DNA of 64,000 nt from NCBI GenBank assembly GCA_943787375.1, contig CALSME010000001.1:245079-309078 (forward strand). The letters run 5' to 3'. The notes under the pieces are model-generated. The model worked only from the letters and a program-made list of their open reading frames with translations. It was not told the DNA's origin and did no database searches. Shown one piece after another: positions 52,128 through 61,612 of this stretch (position 1 is its first letter; every line of letters starts with the position of its first letter). Position numbers and translations under genes: made by a program. Source of the DNA: an uncultured Polaribacter sp. GTDB taxonomy: Bacteria > Bacteroidota > Bacteroidia > Flavobacteriales > Flavobacteriaceae.

Positions 52128-53900
52128 ATGATTCAGCAATTAAATTTCTTCCTACATTTACAATCGAATACTTTGCTTGTGAAGAAATTTAATGGTTATC
52201 TTTTTGCTTTCTTTTTTTATACCATTCCATTGGTGAGCCAAGTTTCTTTTTTAGAAAGCGCTTCCTCGTTAGGTATGAATATTTCCTATGGTGATAGCGA
52301 TTTGGGAGGGGGTGTCTCTTTTATTGATTTTAACAATGATGGATGGGATGACATTACTTTTGCAACCGAGGATACCGAAGAAATTTGTTTTCTAGAAAAT
52401 AATGACGGTCTTTTAACTCGAGTTTACTTCACCGGAATTTCGAATACTTTAAAAACAAAACAAATCATTTGGGTTGATTACGATAATGATGGAGATAAAG
52501 ATCTTTTTGTTACGGCACTAAATGGTAGCAATCGTTTTTATAAAAATAACGGTGCCATGGTTTTTACCGATATTTCCAATACAATTGGCTTTTTTACTGA
52601 CAACAAACACACTACGGGTGCATCTTTTGGAGATATAGACAATGACGGTGATTTAGATGCTTTTATTTGCAATCGAGACGATGACAATGAATCCGAGAGA
52701 AATTATCTATACCAAAATAATAATGGAATTTATACAGATATTTCTGAAGAAGCAGGTATTTTACTAACAAGTGAAATCTCTTTCTGTGCAGTTTTTTTTG
52801 ATTATAATAATGATGGACTTCAAGACATTTATGTTTCTAATGACAAGCCTACCTATCCAAATAGGTTGTACAAAAACAACGGAGATACTACTTTTGAAGA
52901 TACCTCAGAGAGTAGTGGTGCAGGTATTTCAATAAATGCAATGACCACTACCATAGGCGATTATAACCATGATGGTTGGTTCGATATTTATGTGACCAAT
53001 ACACCAGATGGAAACCAATTGCTGAGAAATAATGGCGACGGAACTTTTACGGATAAAGCAAGAGATTCTGGTACAGAATTCGATAGTGTAGGGTGGGGTG
53101 CTGTCTTCTTGGATGCAGACAATGATGCTGAACTTGATTTATACGTCAGTGGTGAATTTGATGGTACAAACTCCAGTTTATTACCTTCAGCATTTTATCA
53201 CAATCAAGGTGATGATACCTTTCAAATACCAAATGATATTGGCTTCGAAGAGGACACCAGAAAGAGCTATTCGAATGCAATCGGAGACATTGATAATGAT
53301 GGAAAACCAGATATTGTTGTTAGCAATGATGCGGAAACAAACTTTCTATTCAATAATAAGAGTACAAATTCCAATAATTGGATTAAGATTCAACTAGAAG
53401 GAACCATCGGTAATAAAGATGGTATTGGGAATCGGATAGAAGTTTTTGCAGGTGGAAAGTCCCAATTCCGTTATACCTTATGTGGCGAAGGATATTTAAG
53501 TCAGAATTCTTCCAATAAATTTATTGGTTTAGGTGCTGCAACAACGATCGATTATATTAAAATTACTTGGAACCATAGTGGGGTAGTAGAGATCATCGAG
53601 CAGGTAGGGGTCAATCAATCGATAACAATTCAAGAAAACAATGGGATATTAGGGAGTGATGCTTTTTCAATAGAAAAAATCAACGTATTTCCCATTCCTA
53701 GTCGCGATGGTGTTTTTCATATAAAGTCCAATACCCTATTTGAAAGCACAAAAATAGCAGTTTATACCATTGCTGGAAAGTTCCTATTTTCTAAAAAAAA
53801 TGAGGGTTCCTTGGATATTTCATCCTACGGAAAAGGAATTTACTTGATCAAGATCATCACGAATAATCAAATTTTTACAAAAAAACTATTGTATTTATAG
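52128..53900 (+). CDS. FG-GAP/VCBS repeat protein with ASPIC/UnbV domain and T9SS sorting domain
   Basis: A 590-residue secreted protein. At least seven calcium-binding FG-GAP-type repeats are visible (DFNNDGWDD, DYDNDGDKD, DIDNDGDLD, DYNNDGLQD, DYNHDGWFD, DADNDAELD, DIDNDGKPD), forming a beta-propeller. An ASPIC/UnbV domain follows (about 415-500: GNRIEVFAGGKSQFRYTLCGEGYLSQNS), and residues about 515-590 are a T9SS type A sorting domain (FPIPSRDGVFHI...GKGIYLIKI). A GTG at 52179 would give a cleaner signal peptide (MKKFNGYLFAFFFY) than ATG 52128. It is likely a cell-surface or secreted adhesin-like protein. Confidence 0.88.
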   Translation: MIQQLNFFLHLQSNTLLVKKFNGYLFAFFFYTIPLVSQVSFLESASSLGMNISYGDSDLGGGVSFIDFNNDGWDDITFATEDTEEICFLENNDGLLTRVYFTGISNTLKTKQIIWVDYDNDGDKDLFVTALNGSNRFYKNNGAMVFTDISNTIGFFTDNKHTTGASFGDIDNDGDLDAFICNRDDDNESERNYLYQNNNGIYTDISEEAGILLTSEISFCAVFFDYNNDGLQDIYVSNDKPTYPNRLYKNNGDTTFEDTSESSGAGISINAMTTTIGDYNHDGWFDIYVTNTPDGNQLLRNNGDGTFTDKARDSGTEFDSVGWGAVFLDADNDAELDLYVSGEFDGTNSSLLPSAFYHNQGDDTFQIPNDIGFEEDTRKSYSNAIGDIDNDGKPDIVVSNDAETNFLFNNKSTNSNNWIKIQLEGTIGNKDGIGNRIEVFAGGKSQFRYTLCGEGYLSQNSSNKFIGLGAATTIDYIKITWNHSGVVEIIEQVGVNQSITIQENNGILGSDAFSIEKINVFPIPSRDGVFHIKSNTLFESTKIAVYTIAGKFLFSKKNEGSLDISSYGKGIYLIKIITNNQIFTKKLLYL

Positions 53901-55220
53901 TACATCACTTGCGCGCTCTATAATATTTTCTGGAAGTGCCTTCTTTGCTTTTGCGCCCATTTTTTTTAATTTCTCTACACTTGTAATCAGATTTCCTTTT
54001 CCATCAACAAGTTTGTTCATGGCAGCATTGTAATCTGCTTTAGAAGCATCAATTTTCTTTCCAATTCCTATTAAATCATTTAATAAGCCATGAAATTTAT
54101 CATACAAACTCCCAGCTTGTCTTGCTATTTCTAGTGCATTTTTTTGTTGCTTTTCATTGTTCCACATGGTATCAATGGTTCGGAGTGTAGCCAATAATGT
54201 AGAAGGCGTTACAATTACAATATTTTTCTCGAAGGCCTTATTGTATAAGAAATTATCTGAATTTATTGCAACGGCAAAAGCAGGTTCTATTGGAATAAAT
54301 AGTAACACGAAATCTGGAGATTCAATTTTATAAATATCTTCATACTTCTTTTCACTCAACTGTTCTATATGACGTTTCAGAGAATTTATATGTTCCTTTA
54401 GAAAAAGGGCTTTTTGAGTTTCATCTTCAGAATTTACAAATTGCTCATAAGCGGTTAAAGAAACTTTAGAATCGACAACCATTTTTTTATTGTCCGGTAG
54501 ATGAATGACTACATCGGGCAAGACTCTTTTACCTTCATCATTGGTAAAACTTTGCTGCACAAAGTACTCTCGATTTTTTTCCAATCCCGATTTTTCTAAA
54601 ACACGTTCTAGGACCAATTCTCCCCAATTTCCTTGGGTCTTATTATCTCCTTTTAAAGCCTTTGTTAAATTGATAGTTTCCTTACTCATTTGCAAGTTCA
54701 TTTCTTTCAATCCTACTATTTGCTGGCGTAAAGCGGCATGATAATCAATACTTTCTTTATGTGTTTTGTCAACTTTATCTTCAAAGCCTTTAATCTTTTC
54801 TTGCAAAGGGTTTAAAATAGTTTTTATGTTTTCTTTGTTCTGTGCCGTAAATTTTATCGATTTATCTTCAAATATCTTATTCGCTAAGTTTTCAAATTCT
54901 TTGGTAAATTTTTCTTGGAGTTTTGTTACTTCCTCTTTGTTTTCATCTAATTTTTGTTGCAAATTTCTTAAATCCGCAACTTGACCAGAATTGATTGTTA
55001 GCAGTTGTTCTTTTTCCTGTTGCAAAAACCGAAGATCTTTTTGAACTTTTATTGCAGCATTTTCTGCAATTTCTTGAGAAGATTGCAGTAAAGCATTTTG
55101 TCCTTCTAGTGCTGATTTCTCTTTTTCTGATTTTAATTTTCCTAGCAATCTACCTATAAATAAGCCAATTGAAATTCCAAAAACAACTATTAAAAAGTTA
55201 ATTACCAAATTATTCATCAT
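53895..55220 (-). CDS. rmuC: DNA recombination protein RmuC
   Basis: A 441-residue protein: an N-terminal membrane segment (about 5-25), a long coiled-coil (about 30-175), then the RmuC domain: NLTKALKGDNKTQGNWGELVLERVLEKSGLEKNREYFVQ, PDVVIHLPDNKKMVVDSKVSL (nuclease-like PD...D..K core) and FVLLFIPIEPAFAVA. RmuC limits inversions at short repeats in E. coli. The first or second of two ATG codons may be the start. It overlaps the T9SS gene end by 6 bases. Confidence 0.93.
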   Translation of the reverse strand: MMNNLVINFLIVVFGISIGLFIGRLLGKLKSEKEKSALEGQNALLQSSQEIAENAAIKVQKDLRFLQQEKEQLLTINSGQVADLRNLQQKLDENKEEVTKLQEKFTKEFENLANKIFEDKSIKFTAQNKENIKTILNPLQEKIKGFEDKVDKTHKESIDYHAALRQQIVGLKEMNLQMSKETINLTKALKGDNKTQGNWGELVLERVLEKSGLEKNREYFVQQSFTNDEGKRVLPDVVIHLPDNKKMVVDSKVSLTAYEQFVNSEDETQKALFLKEHINSLKRHIEQLSEKKYEDIYKIESPDFVLLFIPIEPAFAVAINSDNFLYNKAFEKNIVIVTPSTLLATLRTIDTMWNNEKQQKNALEIARQAGSLYDKFHGLLNDLIGIGKKIDASKADYNAAMNKLVDGKGNLITSVEKLKKMGAKAKKALPENIIERASDVL

Positions 55221-55260
55221 ATCAAATTAAGTCCTTAAATTTAGGACTTTAAAATATACA

Positions 55261-55800
55261 ATGAAAGCATTTTCAAGTTTTATATTATTTAGGCTCTTGG
55301 GATGGAAACTCATCAATGATTTTCCTCAAGATATCAAAAAGTATGTTGTGATTGCAGCACCTCACACAAGTTGGATGGATTTCCCGATTGCAATTTTAGC
55401 AAGGATGGCCTCTGGAACGATGGTCAATTTCATTGGAAAAGGTTCTCTATTTAAAGGCCCTTTTGGTTTTTTATTTCGTCTACTAGGAGGAACCCCTGTT
55501 GATCGAAGTCAGAATAATAATTTAGTAGATTCGATTGTACATTTATTTAACTCTAAAGAAGAATTCCGTTTGGGCTTGTCGCCCGAAGGAACTCGAAAAA
55601 AAGTCGCCAAATGGAAAACAGGTTTTTACTACATTGCAAAAGGTGCCAATGTACCTATTGTAATGGCCACGTTAGATTTTGGAAATAAACAAATAAAGAT
55701 ATCAAAAGCGTACACAATTACAGAGAACATGGCTAATGACTTTAAATATTTTCATGCCTTTTTTAGTCATGTTCAAGGAAAAAATCCGGAGCAGTTTTAA
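55261..55800 (+). CDS. 1-acyl-sn-glycerol-3-phosphate acyltransferase-like (PlsC domain) protein
   Basis: A 179-residue LPLAT-family protein. The H-x4-D catalytic motif is HTSWMD (H35, D40), followed by IGKGSLFKGPFGFLFRLLGGTPVDRS and SPEGTRKK, the acceptor-binding motifs. It is shorter than typical PlsC and lacks an N-terminal membrane segment, a form common in Bacteroidota. It probably transfers an acyl chain to a lysolipid or similar acceptor at the inner membrane. It is divergent from rmuC by 40 bases. Confidence 0.9.
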   Translation: MKAFSSFILFRLLGWKLINDFPQDIKKYVVIAAPHTSWMDFPIAILARMASGTMVNFIGKGSLFKGPFGFLFRLLGGTPVDRSQNNNLVDSIVHLFNSKEEFRLGLSPEGTRKKVAKWKTGFYYIAKGANVPIVMATLDFGNKQIKISKAYTITENMANDFKYFHAFFSHVQGKNPEQF

Positions 55801-55839
55801 GTCAAAAAGTAGTTGTTTTTTTAAATACCAATCGGTTGT

Positions 55840-57081
55840 TTATGCAAATTTTTCAGAGACTTTTTCAGCGATCCGAACAATTACTTCAGTTGCTTTTATC
55901 ATGGATTCAACAGGAACATATTCATACTTCCCATGAAAATGATGTCCTCCAGCAAAAATATTTGGACAAGGCAATCCTTTAAAAGAAAGTTGCGATCCGT
56001 CTGTGCCTCCTCTAATTGCTTTTATTAAGGGTTTGATTCCTATTTCTTCCATCGCCTCTTTAGCAATGGTAACAATGTGCATTACCGGTACAATCTTTTC
56101 CTTCATGTTAAAATATTGGTCTTTGATTTCTATGTTGACCGTTTTTTTACCGTATTTTTTATTGAAATCTACTCCAATTTGCTCAATAAAACGTTTTCGC
56201 TTTTCAAACAAATCAAAATCATGATCTCGAATGATGTATTCTAAAACTGTTTTTTCTACGGTTCCTGTGATGTCATGCAAGTGAAAAAAGCCTTCGTATC
56301 CCGATGTTTTTTCAGGAACTTCATTTGCTGGTAAATTTCTCATGAACGCGCTTGCAATGGTCATTGAATTGATCATTTTCCCTTTTGCATATCCTGGGTG
56401 TACAATTTTTCCTTCGATTGTAATTTTAGCAGATGCTGCATTAAAATTTTCATATTCTAATTCTCCAATCTGACTCCCATCCATAGTATATGCCCAATCT
56501 GCATTGAATTTTTCGACATCAAATAAGTGTGCTCCTTTGCCAACTTCTTCGTCTGGAGTGAAGCAAATTCGAATGGTACCATGCTTGATTTGAGGATTTT
56601 GAACCAAATACTCCATGGCTGAAACGATTTCTGTAATTCCTGCTTTGTCGTCCGCTCCTAAAAGCGTTGTACCATCTGTGGTAATAATAGTCTGCCCTTT
56701 GTATTGCAACATATCGTCGAAGTAGTCAGGAGACAACACAATGTTTTGTGTTTTGTTTAAAACAATATCATTCCCATCATAATTCGAGTGTATTTGTGGG
56801 TTGACATTTCTCCCTGTAAAATCAGGACTCGTATCAATGTGTGAAACAAAACCGATGGTGGGTACTTTATAATTAATATTACTTGGTAATGTAGCCATTA
56901 GGTAACAGTTTTCATCCAAAACCACATCTTCTAAACCAATTTCATTGAGTTCTTTTTCTAACAAACGTGCTAAATTCCATTGCTTTTCTGTAGAAGGGAA
57001 ATTAGGGTTATTGGGATCTGATTCTGTATCTATGGTAACATAACTTACAAATCTTTTAATAATATTTTCTTTTGTGATCAT
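55840..57081 (-). CDS. pepT: Peptidase T (tripeptide aminopeptidase)
   Basis: A 413-residue M20B metallopeptidase that cleaves the N-terminal residue of tripeptides. Motifs: FVSHIDTSPDFTGRNVNP (first zinc His), GTTLLGADDKAGI (bridging Asp), CFTPDEEVGKGAHLFD (general-base and ligand Glu) and the C-terminal AIRGGTDGSQLSFKGLPCPNIFAGGHHFHGKYEYVPVESM. Normal length. It is cytosolic and monocistronic. Confidence 0.96.
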   Translation of the reverse strand: MITKENIIKRFVSYVTIDTESDPNNPNFPSTEKQWNLARLLEKELNEIGLEDVVLDENCYLMATLPSNINYKVPTIGFVSHIDTSPDFTGRNVNPQIHSNYDGNDIVLNKTQNIVLSPDYFDDMLQYKGQTIITTDGTTLLGADDKAGITEIVSAMEYLVQNPQIKHGTIRICFTPDEEVGKGAHLFDVEKFNADWAYTMDGSQIGELEYENFNAASAKITIEGKIVHPGYAKGKMINSMTIASAFMRNLPANEVPEKTSGYEGFFHLHDITGTVEKTVLEYIIRDHDFDLFEKRKRFIEQIGVDFNKKYGKKTVNIEIKDQYFNMKEKIVPVMHIVTIAKEAMEEIGIKPLIKAIRGGTDGSQLSFKGLPCPNIFAGGHHFHGKYEYVPVESMIKATEVIVRIAEKVSEKFA

Positions 57082-57139
57082 CTTTTATGTTTTTTACACT
57101 ACTACTATAACAATTATGGAGTAGGGGTTTTGATATTTA

Positions 57140-58183
57140 TTATTTCAATATGAGTTTGCCTATTTTATTGTTGCCAGACAACCACGCTGTATTTATATCT
57201 ACAAACTGAATGGCATAATAGCCCTCTTTTGATACCTCCTTCCATGTCTTTCCAGCATCATTTGAAAAAGCAATCCCTGTTTTACCCACTGCAAAAATCT
57301 CTTGTCCCTGAGTTCCTGGAACATATTGTACACAACTTTTATAGTTTGGAATTTGCGAATCTGCAACCAATTTCCAAGTTTTCCCACCATCAGAAGTAAT
57401 GGCTTTATTTGCGGTGTTTTCTGAGGACTTTGAATAATCTCCGCCCATTATAATTCCATGATTCATATCATAAAAATCTATAGAATAAATACCTTGAGGC
57501 CCTTTTCCTTGAACGATAGGGGTATTGTAAATTTCCCAGGTTTTTCCATAATCGTTTGATTTTAAGATTCGTGCTTTTTTTCCTCCAGAAGCAATCCATA
57601 CCGTACTTCCTTTTATTTTTATATTGGTATTGCTAGCTGCAAAAAAAGCTTCTCCTTCTTCAAAAATTGGTAATGAGCTACAGGGTAATTTTTGCCAAGT
57701 TTTTCCTCGATCTTCTGTGACAATAATAGAAGCACAATTTTCTGTTGGATCTCCTACTGCAATTGCATGCACCTTATCTTCAAAAAAATGCATTGCGTCA
57801 TAAAATACCTTTTCATTCTTTTCTGAATAAACCAAACTTGTTTTTCCTTCTGATAATTTATATAACAAAGCTGGGTTTCCAATCGAAAGTGCAAAATAAT
57901 CGGTTCCATTAAAAGCAATACTTCTAAAATTAGGTATTATGGAGTCTTGGTAGCTAGGGAAATAAACTTGTGAACGCTTTTCATCTTCTGAAAAAATCCC
58001 AATGATACCGCTTGAGCCTGCGAAGGCAACACTAGTTGAATCGATGACTTGGATTGCTCGAATGCTTGTATTTTTTATATGAAAGCTTTTTATTACTACA
58101 GATTCAATGGTTCTAGGTTGATAGGGGGGTTGGCAAGAAATTAAAATAATTGCTACCAAAATAAGGATTGGAAATCTTTTCAT
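57140..58183 (-). CDS. BNR/Asp-box beta-propeller lipoprotein (YCF48-like)
   Basis: A 347-residue protein with a lipoprotein signal (VAIILISCQPP, Cys17). Four Asp-box motifs are visible: TEDRGKTW, SNDYGKTW, TSDGGKTW and SNDAGKTW, spaced as blades of a beta-propeller, as in YCF48/sialidase-like proteins. No sialidase catalytic residues are recognisable. It is likely an envelope protein of unknown binding partner. It is divergent from the patatin gene, 47 bases apart. Confidence 0.87.
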   Translation of the reverse strand: MKRFPILILVAIILISCQPPYQPRTIESVVIKSFHIKNTSIRAIQVIDSTSVAFAGSSGIIGIFSEDEKRSQVYFPSYQDSIIPNFRSIAFNGTDYFALSIGNPALLYKLSEGKTSLVYSEKNEKVFYDAMHFFEDKVHAIAVGDPTENCASIIVTEDRGKTWQKLPCSSLPIFEEGEAFFAASNTNIKIKGSTVWIASGGKKARILKSNDYGKTWEIYNTPIVQGKGPQGIYSIDFYDMNHGIIMGGDYSKSSENTANKAITSDGGKTWKLVADSQIPNYKSCVQYVPGTQGQEIFAVGKTGIAFSNDAGKTWKEVSKEGYYAIQFVDINTAWLSGNNKIGKLILK

Positions 58184-58230
58184 TTTTGATATTTTTACAC
58201 AACGAAATTAATGAATACAAATTGAGTTTT

Positions 58231-59151
58231 ATGAAAAAAGCATTGGTAATTTCTGGTGGTGGGAGCAAAGGCGCATTTGCTGGGGGTGTTGCACAGTATT
58301 TAATGAAGGAGGAAAGAAAAGAGTATGATCTCTTTTTAGGAACTTCTACAGGAAGTCTTATGGTCTCGCATTTAGCATTAGGAAAATTAGATGCATTAAA
58401 GAAATTGTATACCAATGTCGATCAAAAATCAATTTTTAGTAATAGCCCTTTTACCATTCGAAAAGTTGCTGGCGAAAAAGTAATTAGTATCAATCACTTG
58501 AACACACTTTGGAACTTTATCAAAGGAAGAAAAACATTTGGTGAAAGCAAAAATTTACGAAAACTCATTAAAGAAAATATTACACTAGAAATGTACGATT
58601 TAATTAGAAATAATCATAAAGAAGTGGTGGTAACGATTTCTAATTTAACTGCCAATAAGATTGAATACAAATCGATCAATGATTGTTCATATGAAGACTT
58701 TTGTGATTGGATTTGGGGATCTTGTAACTATGTGCCTTTTATGAGTTTGTTAGAAAAGGACCATTGCCAATACGGAGATGGCGGTTTCGGAGCTTTAATT
58801 CCAATTCGAGAAGCCATTTTAAGAGGTGCTACAGAGATTGATGCCATTATTCTCGATACAGAAGTTACTCAATTAAATCGAATGCCTTCTAAAAACCCTT
58901 TTTCACTGCTGTTTGATGTATTTGACTTTATGCTAACCCATGTCGAAAAACACAATATTACCATTGGAAAATTAGCCGCAAACAATAAAAATGTTACTTT
59001 AAACTTATACTACACTCCAACGGTTTTAACCACAAATTCATTAGTGTTTGATAAGAAATTGATGCGCTCCTGGTGGGAATCAGGATTTATCTATGCGAAG
59101 ACGAAACAAGAAGTGGATATGAGTGCGTTTAGGCCAAATACAATAGACTAA
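58231..59151 (+). CDS. Patatin-like phospholipase
   Basis: A 306-residue patatin-fold hydrolase. The oxyanion loop GGGSKGAF (9-16) is followed by the nucleophile elbow GTSTG (37-41, Ser39) and the catalytic Asp in YGDGGFG, which together make the Ser-Asp dyad. It probably hydrolyses phospholipids or other acyl esters. The start is ATG 58231 (MKKALVISGGG), the family N-terminus; the frame is open upstream to 58168 without homology. No signal peptide, so intracellular. It ends 1 base before the S41 pseudogene on the other strand. Confidence 0.92.
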   Translation: MKKALVISGGGSKGAFAGGVAQYLMKEERKEYDLFLGTSTGSLMVSHLALGKLDALKKLYTNVDQKSIFSNSPFTIRKVAGEKVISINHLNTLWNFIKGRKTFGESKNLRKLIKENITLEMYDLIRNNHKEVVVTISNLTANKIEYKSINDCSYEDFCDWIWGSCNYVPFMSLLEKDHCQYGDGGFGALIPIREAILRGATEIDAIILDTEVTQLNRMPSKNPFSLLFDVFDFMLTHVEKHNITIGKLAANNKNVTLNLYYTPTVLTTNSLVFDKKLMRSWWESGFIYAKTKQEVDMSAFRPNTID

Positions 59152-59152
59152 T

Positions 59153-59933
59153 TTATTTGAATTCAAGATACATATTGTTTCCTGTTAGTGTCGTTAATTT
59201 TGAATTTGAAATTTCTTTTGGGTATTCTTTTTTTCGAGAATGAAAATCTCCTCTAACTCCTGTTAAGACGTAATTGATGGATCGGTCAAGAAGCGGATCA
59301 GTTTGTTCACCTAAAATACCTAAATTCCCGAAATATTCTCCCAATTCAATTCCAGGTAAAGTTACTTCAGGAAGATATCCATTGATTTCATTTTGATTGT
59401 CTTTGTTTGTAATTTCAAAGACAATAGGTTGTATTGCATAGCGATGATTTAGATTAAAATTCGAGCCATTTTTCCTAAAACCATACCTCTTGTAACGCCC
59501 TTTGTAGTTGCATCCGATTCTGGAATTACATACCTCATATCACCAATACATTGCTCATAGTCATTTTATGACGAACCAAACCAAACTCTATTCCGTTGTT
59601 TAGCGTAACCCCATGAAAAGCATTTTCTAGTACCGTATAATTATTAACAATCCATGAAAACCGATCCGTTGGTCTTAAAAGCTGGCCTTCAAAAATATTT
59701 TCTGGATTTGAAAATCCCGCGAGATAATTGTTCAATGTTGTTTGAGATTTAAATCGGTTGTCAGCTAATTCTGGCTTTAAACTTTGCCAAAAATAGTAGG
59801 CATTTAAGCCCTTACATACAAAGTCGTTTATTTCAATGTTTTTTGGAATCACTTCCGTTTTAGAAGCGCAATTATATAAAAAGAATAGCAGTAATAAAAC
59901 CAGTTAAAATATACGAAAAATAGCAAATTTCAT
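59153..59933 (-). pseudogene. Decayed S41-family C-terminal processing peptidase lipoprotein
   Basis: Starting at ATG 59933, codon 10 is TAA inside the signal peptide; the same frame continues as a lipoprotein signal (LVLLLLFFLYNC) and then EINDFVCKGLNAYYFWQ, the N-terminal helical domain of flavobacterial S41 peptidases. Near 59560 a frameshift is needed to reach GDMRYVIPESDATTKGVTRG, the start of the PDZ domain. Near 59475 the frame changes again and the text jumps to the far C-terminus (NHRYAIQPIVFEITNKD... LLDRSINYVLTGVRGDF...KEISNSKL). The catalytic Ser/Lys domain and most of the PDZ domain are missing. At least three lesions make it a clear pseudogene. Confidence 0.85.
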
Positions 59934-60093
59934 AGTATATTGTTTTTTCTAGTAACGAATTTTAAAACGTACTCATATTTATTATTTTTTATTATTTGTA
60001 ACAAATTAAAATTCAACTCGTCGTAATTAAGTAAATCAGATATACAATAGGGTTTTGTATCAAAATAAGGAAATTAGTATAATCAAGGCAACA

Positions 60094-60603
60094 ATGAAGC
60101 AATCCGATTTTTTAAAAATTGTGTTTCCTTTTAAAAACAAGGTTTTTAGATTTGCAAAAAGACTTTTAGTTTCTACTGAAGAAGCTGAAGATGCGACTCA
60201 AGAGTTGTTTTTGAAATTATGGAAAAACAAAGAAAAGATTGCCGATTATAAAAATATTGAAGCATTTGCAATGACCATGACAAAGAACTATTGTTATGAT
60301 CGATTAAAATCGAAGCAAGCAAGTAATTTAACTCTAATACATAGTAACTATCAAGAAAAAGAGACCAGTTTAGATAAAAAAATTGAATACCAAGATAGTG
60401 TAAACCAAGTACATCGATTGATTCAAAAGTTACCTGAACAACAGAAAATTATTATTCAGCTTAGAGACATTGAACAATATGATTATGATGAAATTTCGAA
60501 AATAGTTGATATGCAACCGACTGCAGTGAGAGTTGCACTCAGCAGAGCAAGAAAGACAATTAGGCAAGAACTTACAAAAACACATAACTATGGAGTTAGC
60601 TAA
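60094..60603 (+). CDS. ECF-type RNA polymerase sigma factor
   Basis: A 169-residue sigma-70 family factor with region 2 (VFRFAKRLLVSTEEAEDATQELFLKLWKN, then NIEAFAMTMTKNYCYDRLKSK) and region 4 (LIQKLPEQQKIIIQLRDIEQYDYDEISKIVDMQPTAVRVALSRARKTIRQ). No region 1 or 3, as in ECF factors. The start is ATG 60094 (MKQSDFLK) rather than TTG 60055. It overlaps the anti-sigma-like gene by 14 bases, and two DUF4252 genes follow on the same strand. It is probably autoregulated, as ECF units often are. Confidence 0.92.
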   Translation: MKQSDFLKIVFPFKNKVFRFAKRLLVSTEEAEDATQELFLKLWKNKEKIADYKNIEAFAMTMTKNYCYDRLKSKQASNLTLIHSNYQEKETSLDKKIEYQDSVNQVHRLIQKLPEQQKIIIQLRDIEQYDYDEISKIVDMQPTAVRVALSRARKTIRQELTKTHNYGVS

Positions 60604-61012
60604 CATAGAAAAATTAGTAGAAAAATACTTAAATGCAGAAACATCTTTGCAAGAAGAGGCAACCTTGAAAAACTATTTCATCGAAGGTACAATTGCTCCT
60701 CACTTACAAGAATATGAATCTTTATTTTGTTATTTCTCGAATACCAAAGAAGAAATTTTTACAAAAAACATTCAATTAGAAACTGAAAAACCGCGAGGTA
60801 AAAAATTGAAATGGCTTTCTGTAGCTGCTTCTTTAGCAGTATTAGTAAGTGTTTTTTTTGGTAGTCAGGAATATGAAAAATACCAACAAAAAAAAACATT
60901 TGCACAAGTAAGTTATGCGCTTAATATGCTTTCTCTAAATCTTAAAAAAGGAGAGAGAGTTATCGCAAAGGTACAAACCTATGAAAACAGGATCAATACG
61001 ATTTTAGAATAA
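60590..61012 (+). CDS. Putative anti-sigma factor, single-pass membrane protein
   Basis: A 140-residue protein with a cytosolic helical N-terminus (NIEKLVEKYLNAETSLQEEATLKNYFIEG), one membrane segment at about residues 74-90 (WLSVAASLAVLVSVFF) and a short outer part rich in K and Q. The topology and 14-base overlap with the ECF sigma gene suggest an anti-sigma factor. No zinc-binding HxxxCxxC motif is present. The start is ATG 60590, which sets this overlap. Confidence 0.8.
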   Translation: MELANIEKLVEKYLNAETSLQEEATLKNYFIEGTIAPHLQEYESLFCYFSNTKEEIFTKNIQLETEKPRGKKLKWLSVAASLAVLVSVFFGSQEYEKYQQKKTFAQVSYALNMLSLNLKKGERVIAKVQTYENRINTILE

Positions 61013-61052
61013 AAACCAAGTAAATTAGTAAAACCAAGTAACGTTAGAAATT

Positions 61053-61571
61053 ATGAAAAAATTAGTAATAGTAGTCGCCTTTTTAATTGCATCGTCAGCA
61101 AGCTATGCACAATCATTTTTTGATAAATTAGAGGATATGGATGGGGTAGACGTGGTTGTAGTAACCAAGGATGCTTTCGAAATGCTATCGAAATTTAAAG
61201 ACATTCAATTAGAAGGCAATCAAACCATGAAGGTTTTTAGCCTGATTAAAGAATTAAAAGAATTAAGAGTTTTTACTACAGATGATTCCGCTATTGCCAA
61301 TAAAATGGATGAGATGGTTTCTAAATCGATTAAAAGCAATCGTTTAACAGAGTTAATGCGTGTCAAAGATGATGACTCTCGCGTTAAAATTTATGTAAAA
61401 ACTACGAAAAAGAAAGATTATGTGAGTGAGGTTTTAATGTTTGTAAAAGGCATTGAGAAGAAAACAAAAGAAAATGTAGACTCTGTAATTATTTCGTTGA
61501 TAGGAAGTATTGATGTCAATAAAATAGCAGAAATTACTGATACTTTTGTAAACGAAACCAATAAAAAGTAG
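61053..61571 (+). CDS. DUF4252 domain-containing exported protein
   Basis: A 172-residue protein with a signal peptide ending SSASYAQ. The mature part (SFFDKLEDMDGVDVVVVTKDAFEMLSKF, RVKIYVKTTKKKDYVSEVLMFVKG, VISLIGSIDVNKIAEITDTF) matches DUF4252, a family found downstream of ECF sigma/anti-sigma pairs in Bacteroidota. The function is unknown. It is 40 bases behind the anti-sigma-like gene. Confidence 0.9.
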   Translation: MKKLVIVVAFLIASSASYAQSFFDKLEDMDGVDVVVVTKDAFEMLSKFKDIQLEGNQTMKVFSLIKELKELRVFTTDDSAIANKMDEMVSKSIKSNRLTELMRVKDDDSRVKIYVKTTKKKDYVSEVLMFVKGIEKKTKENVDSVIISLIGSIDVNKIAEITDTFVNETNKK

Positions 61572-61612
61572 TTTCTCTTAATAATAAAATTTTAAATTTT
61601 ACAAAAAAAATC

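Noticed and set aside
59535..59852. 105-residue minus frame as an intact small gene
   Set aside because: It is the N-terminal remnant of an S41 peptidase; its start codon lies inside the former lipoprotein region and the downstream parts continue in other frames.
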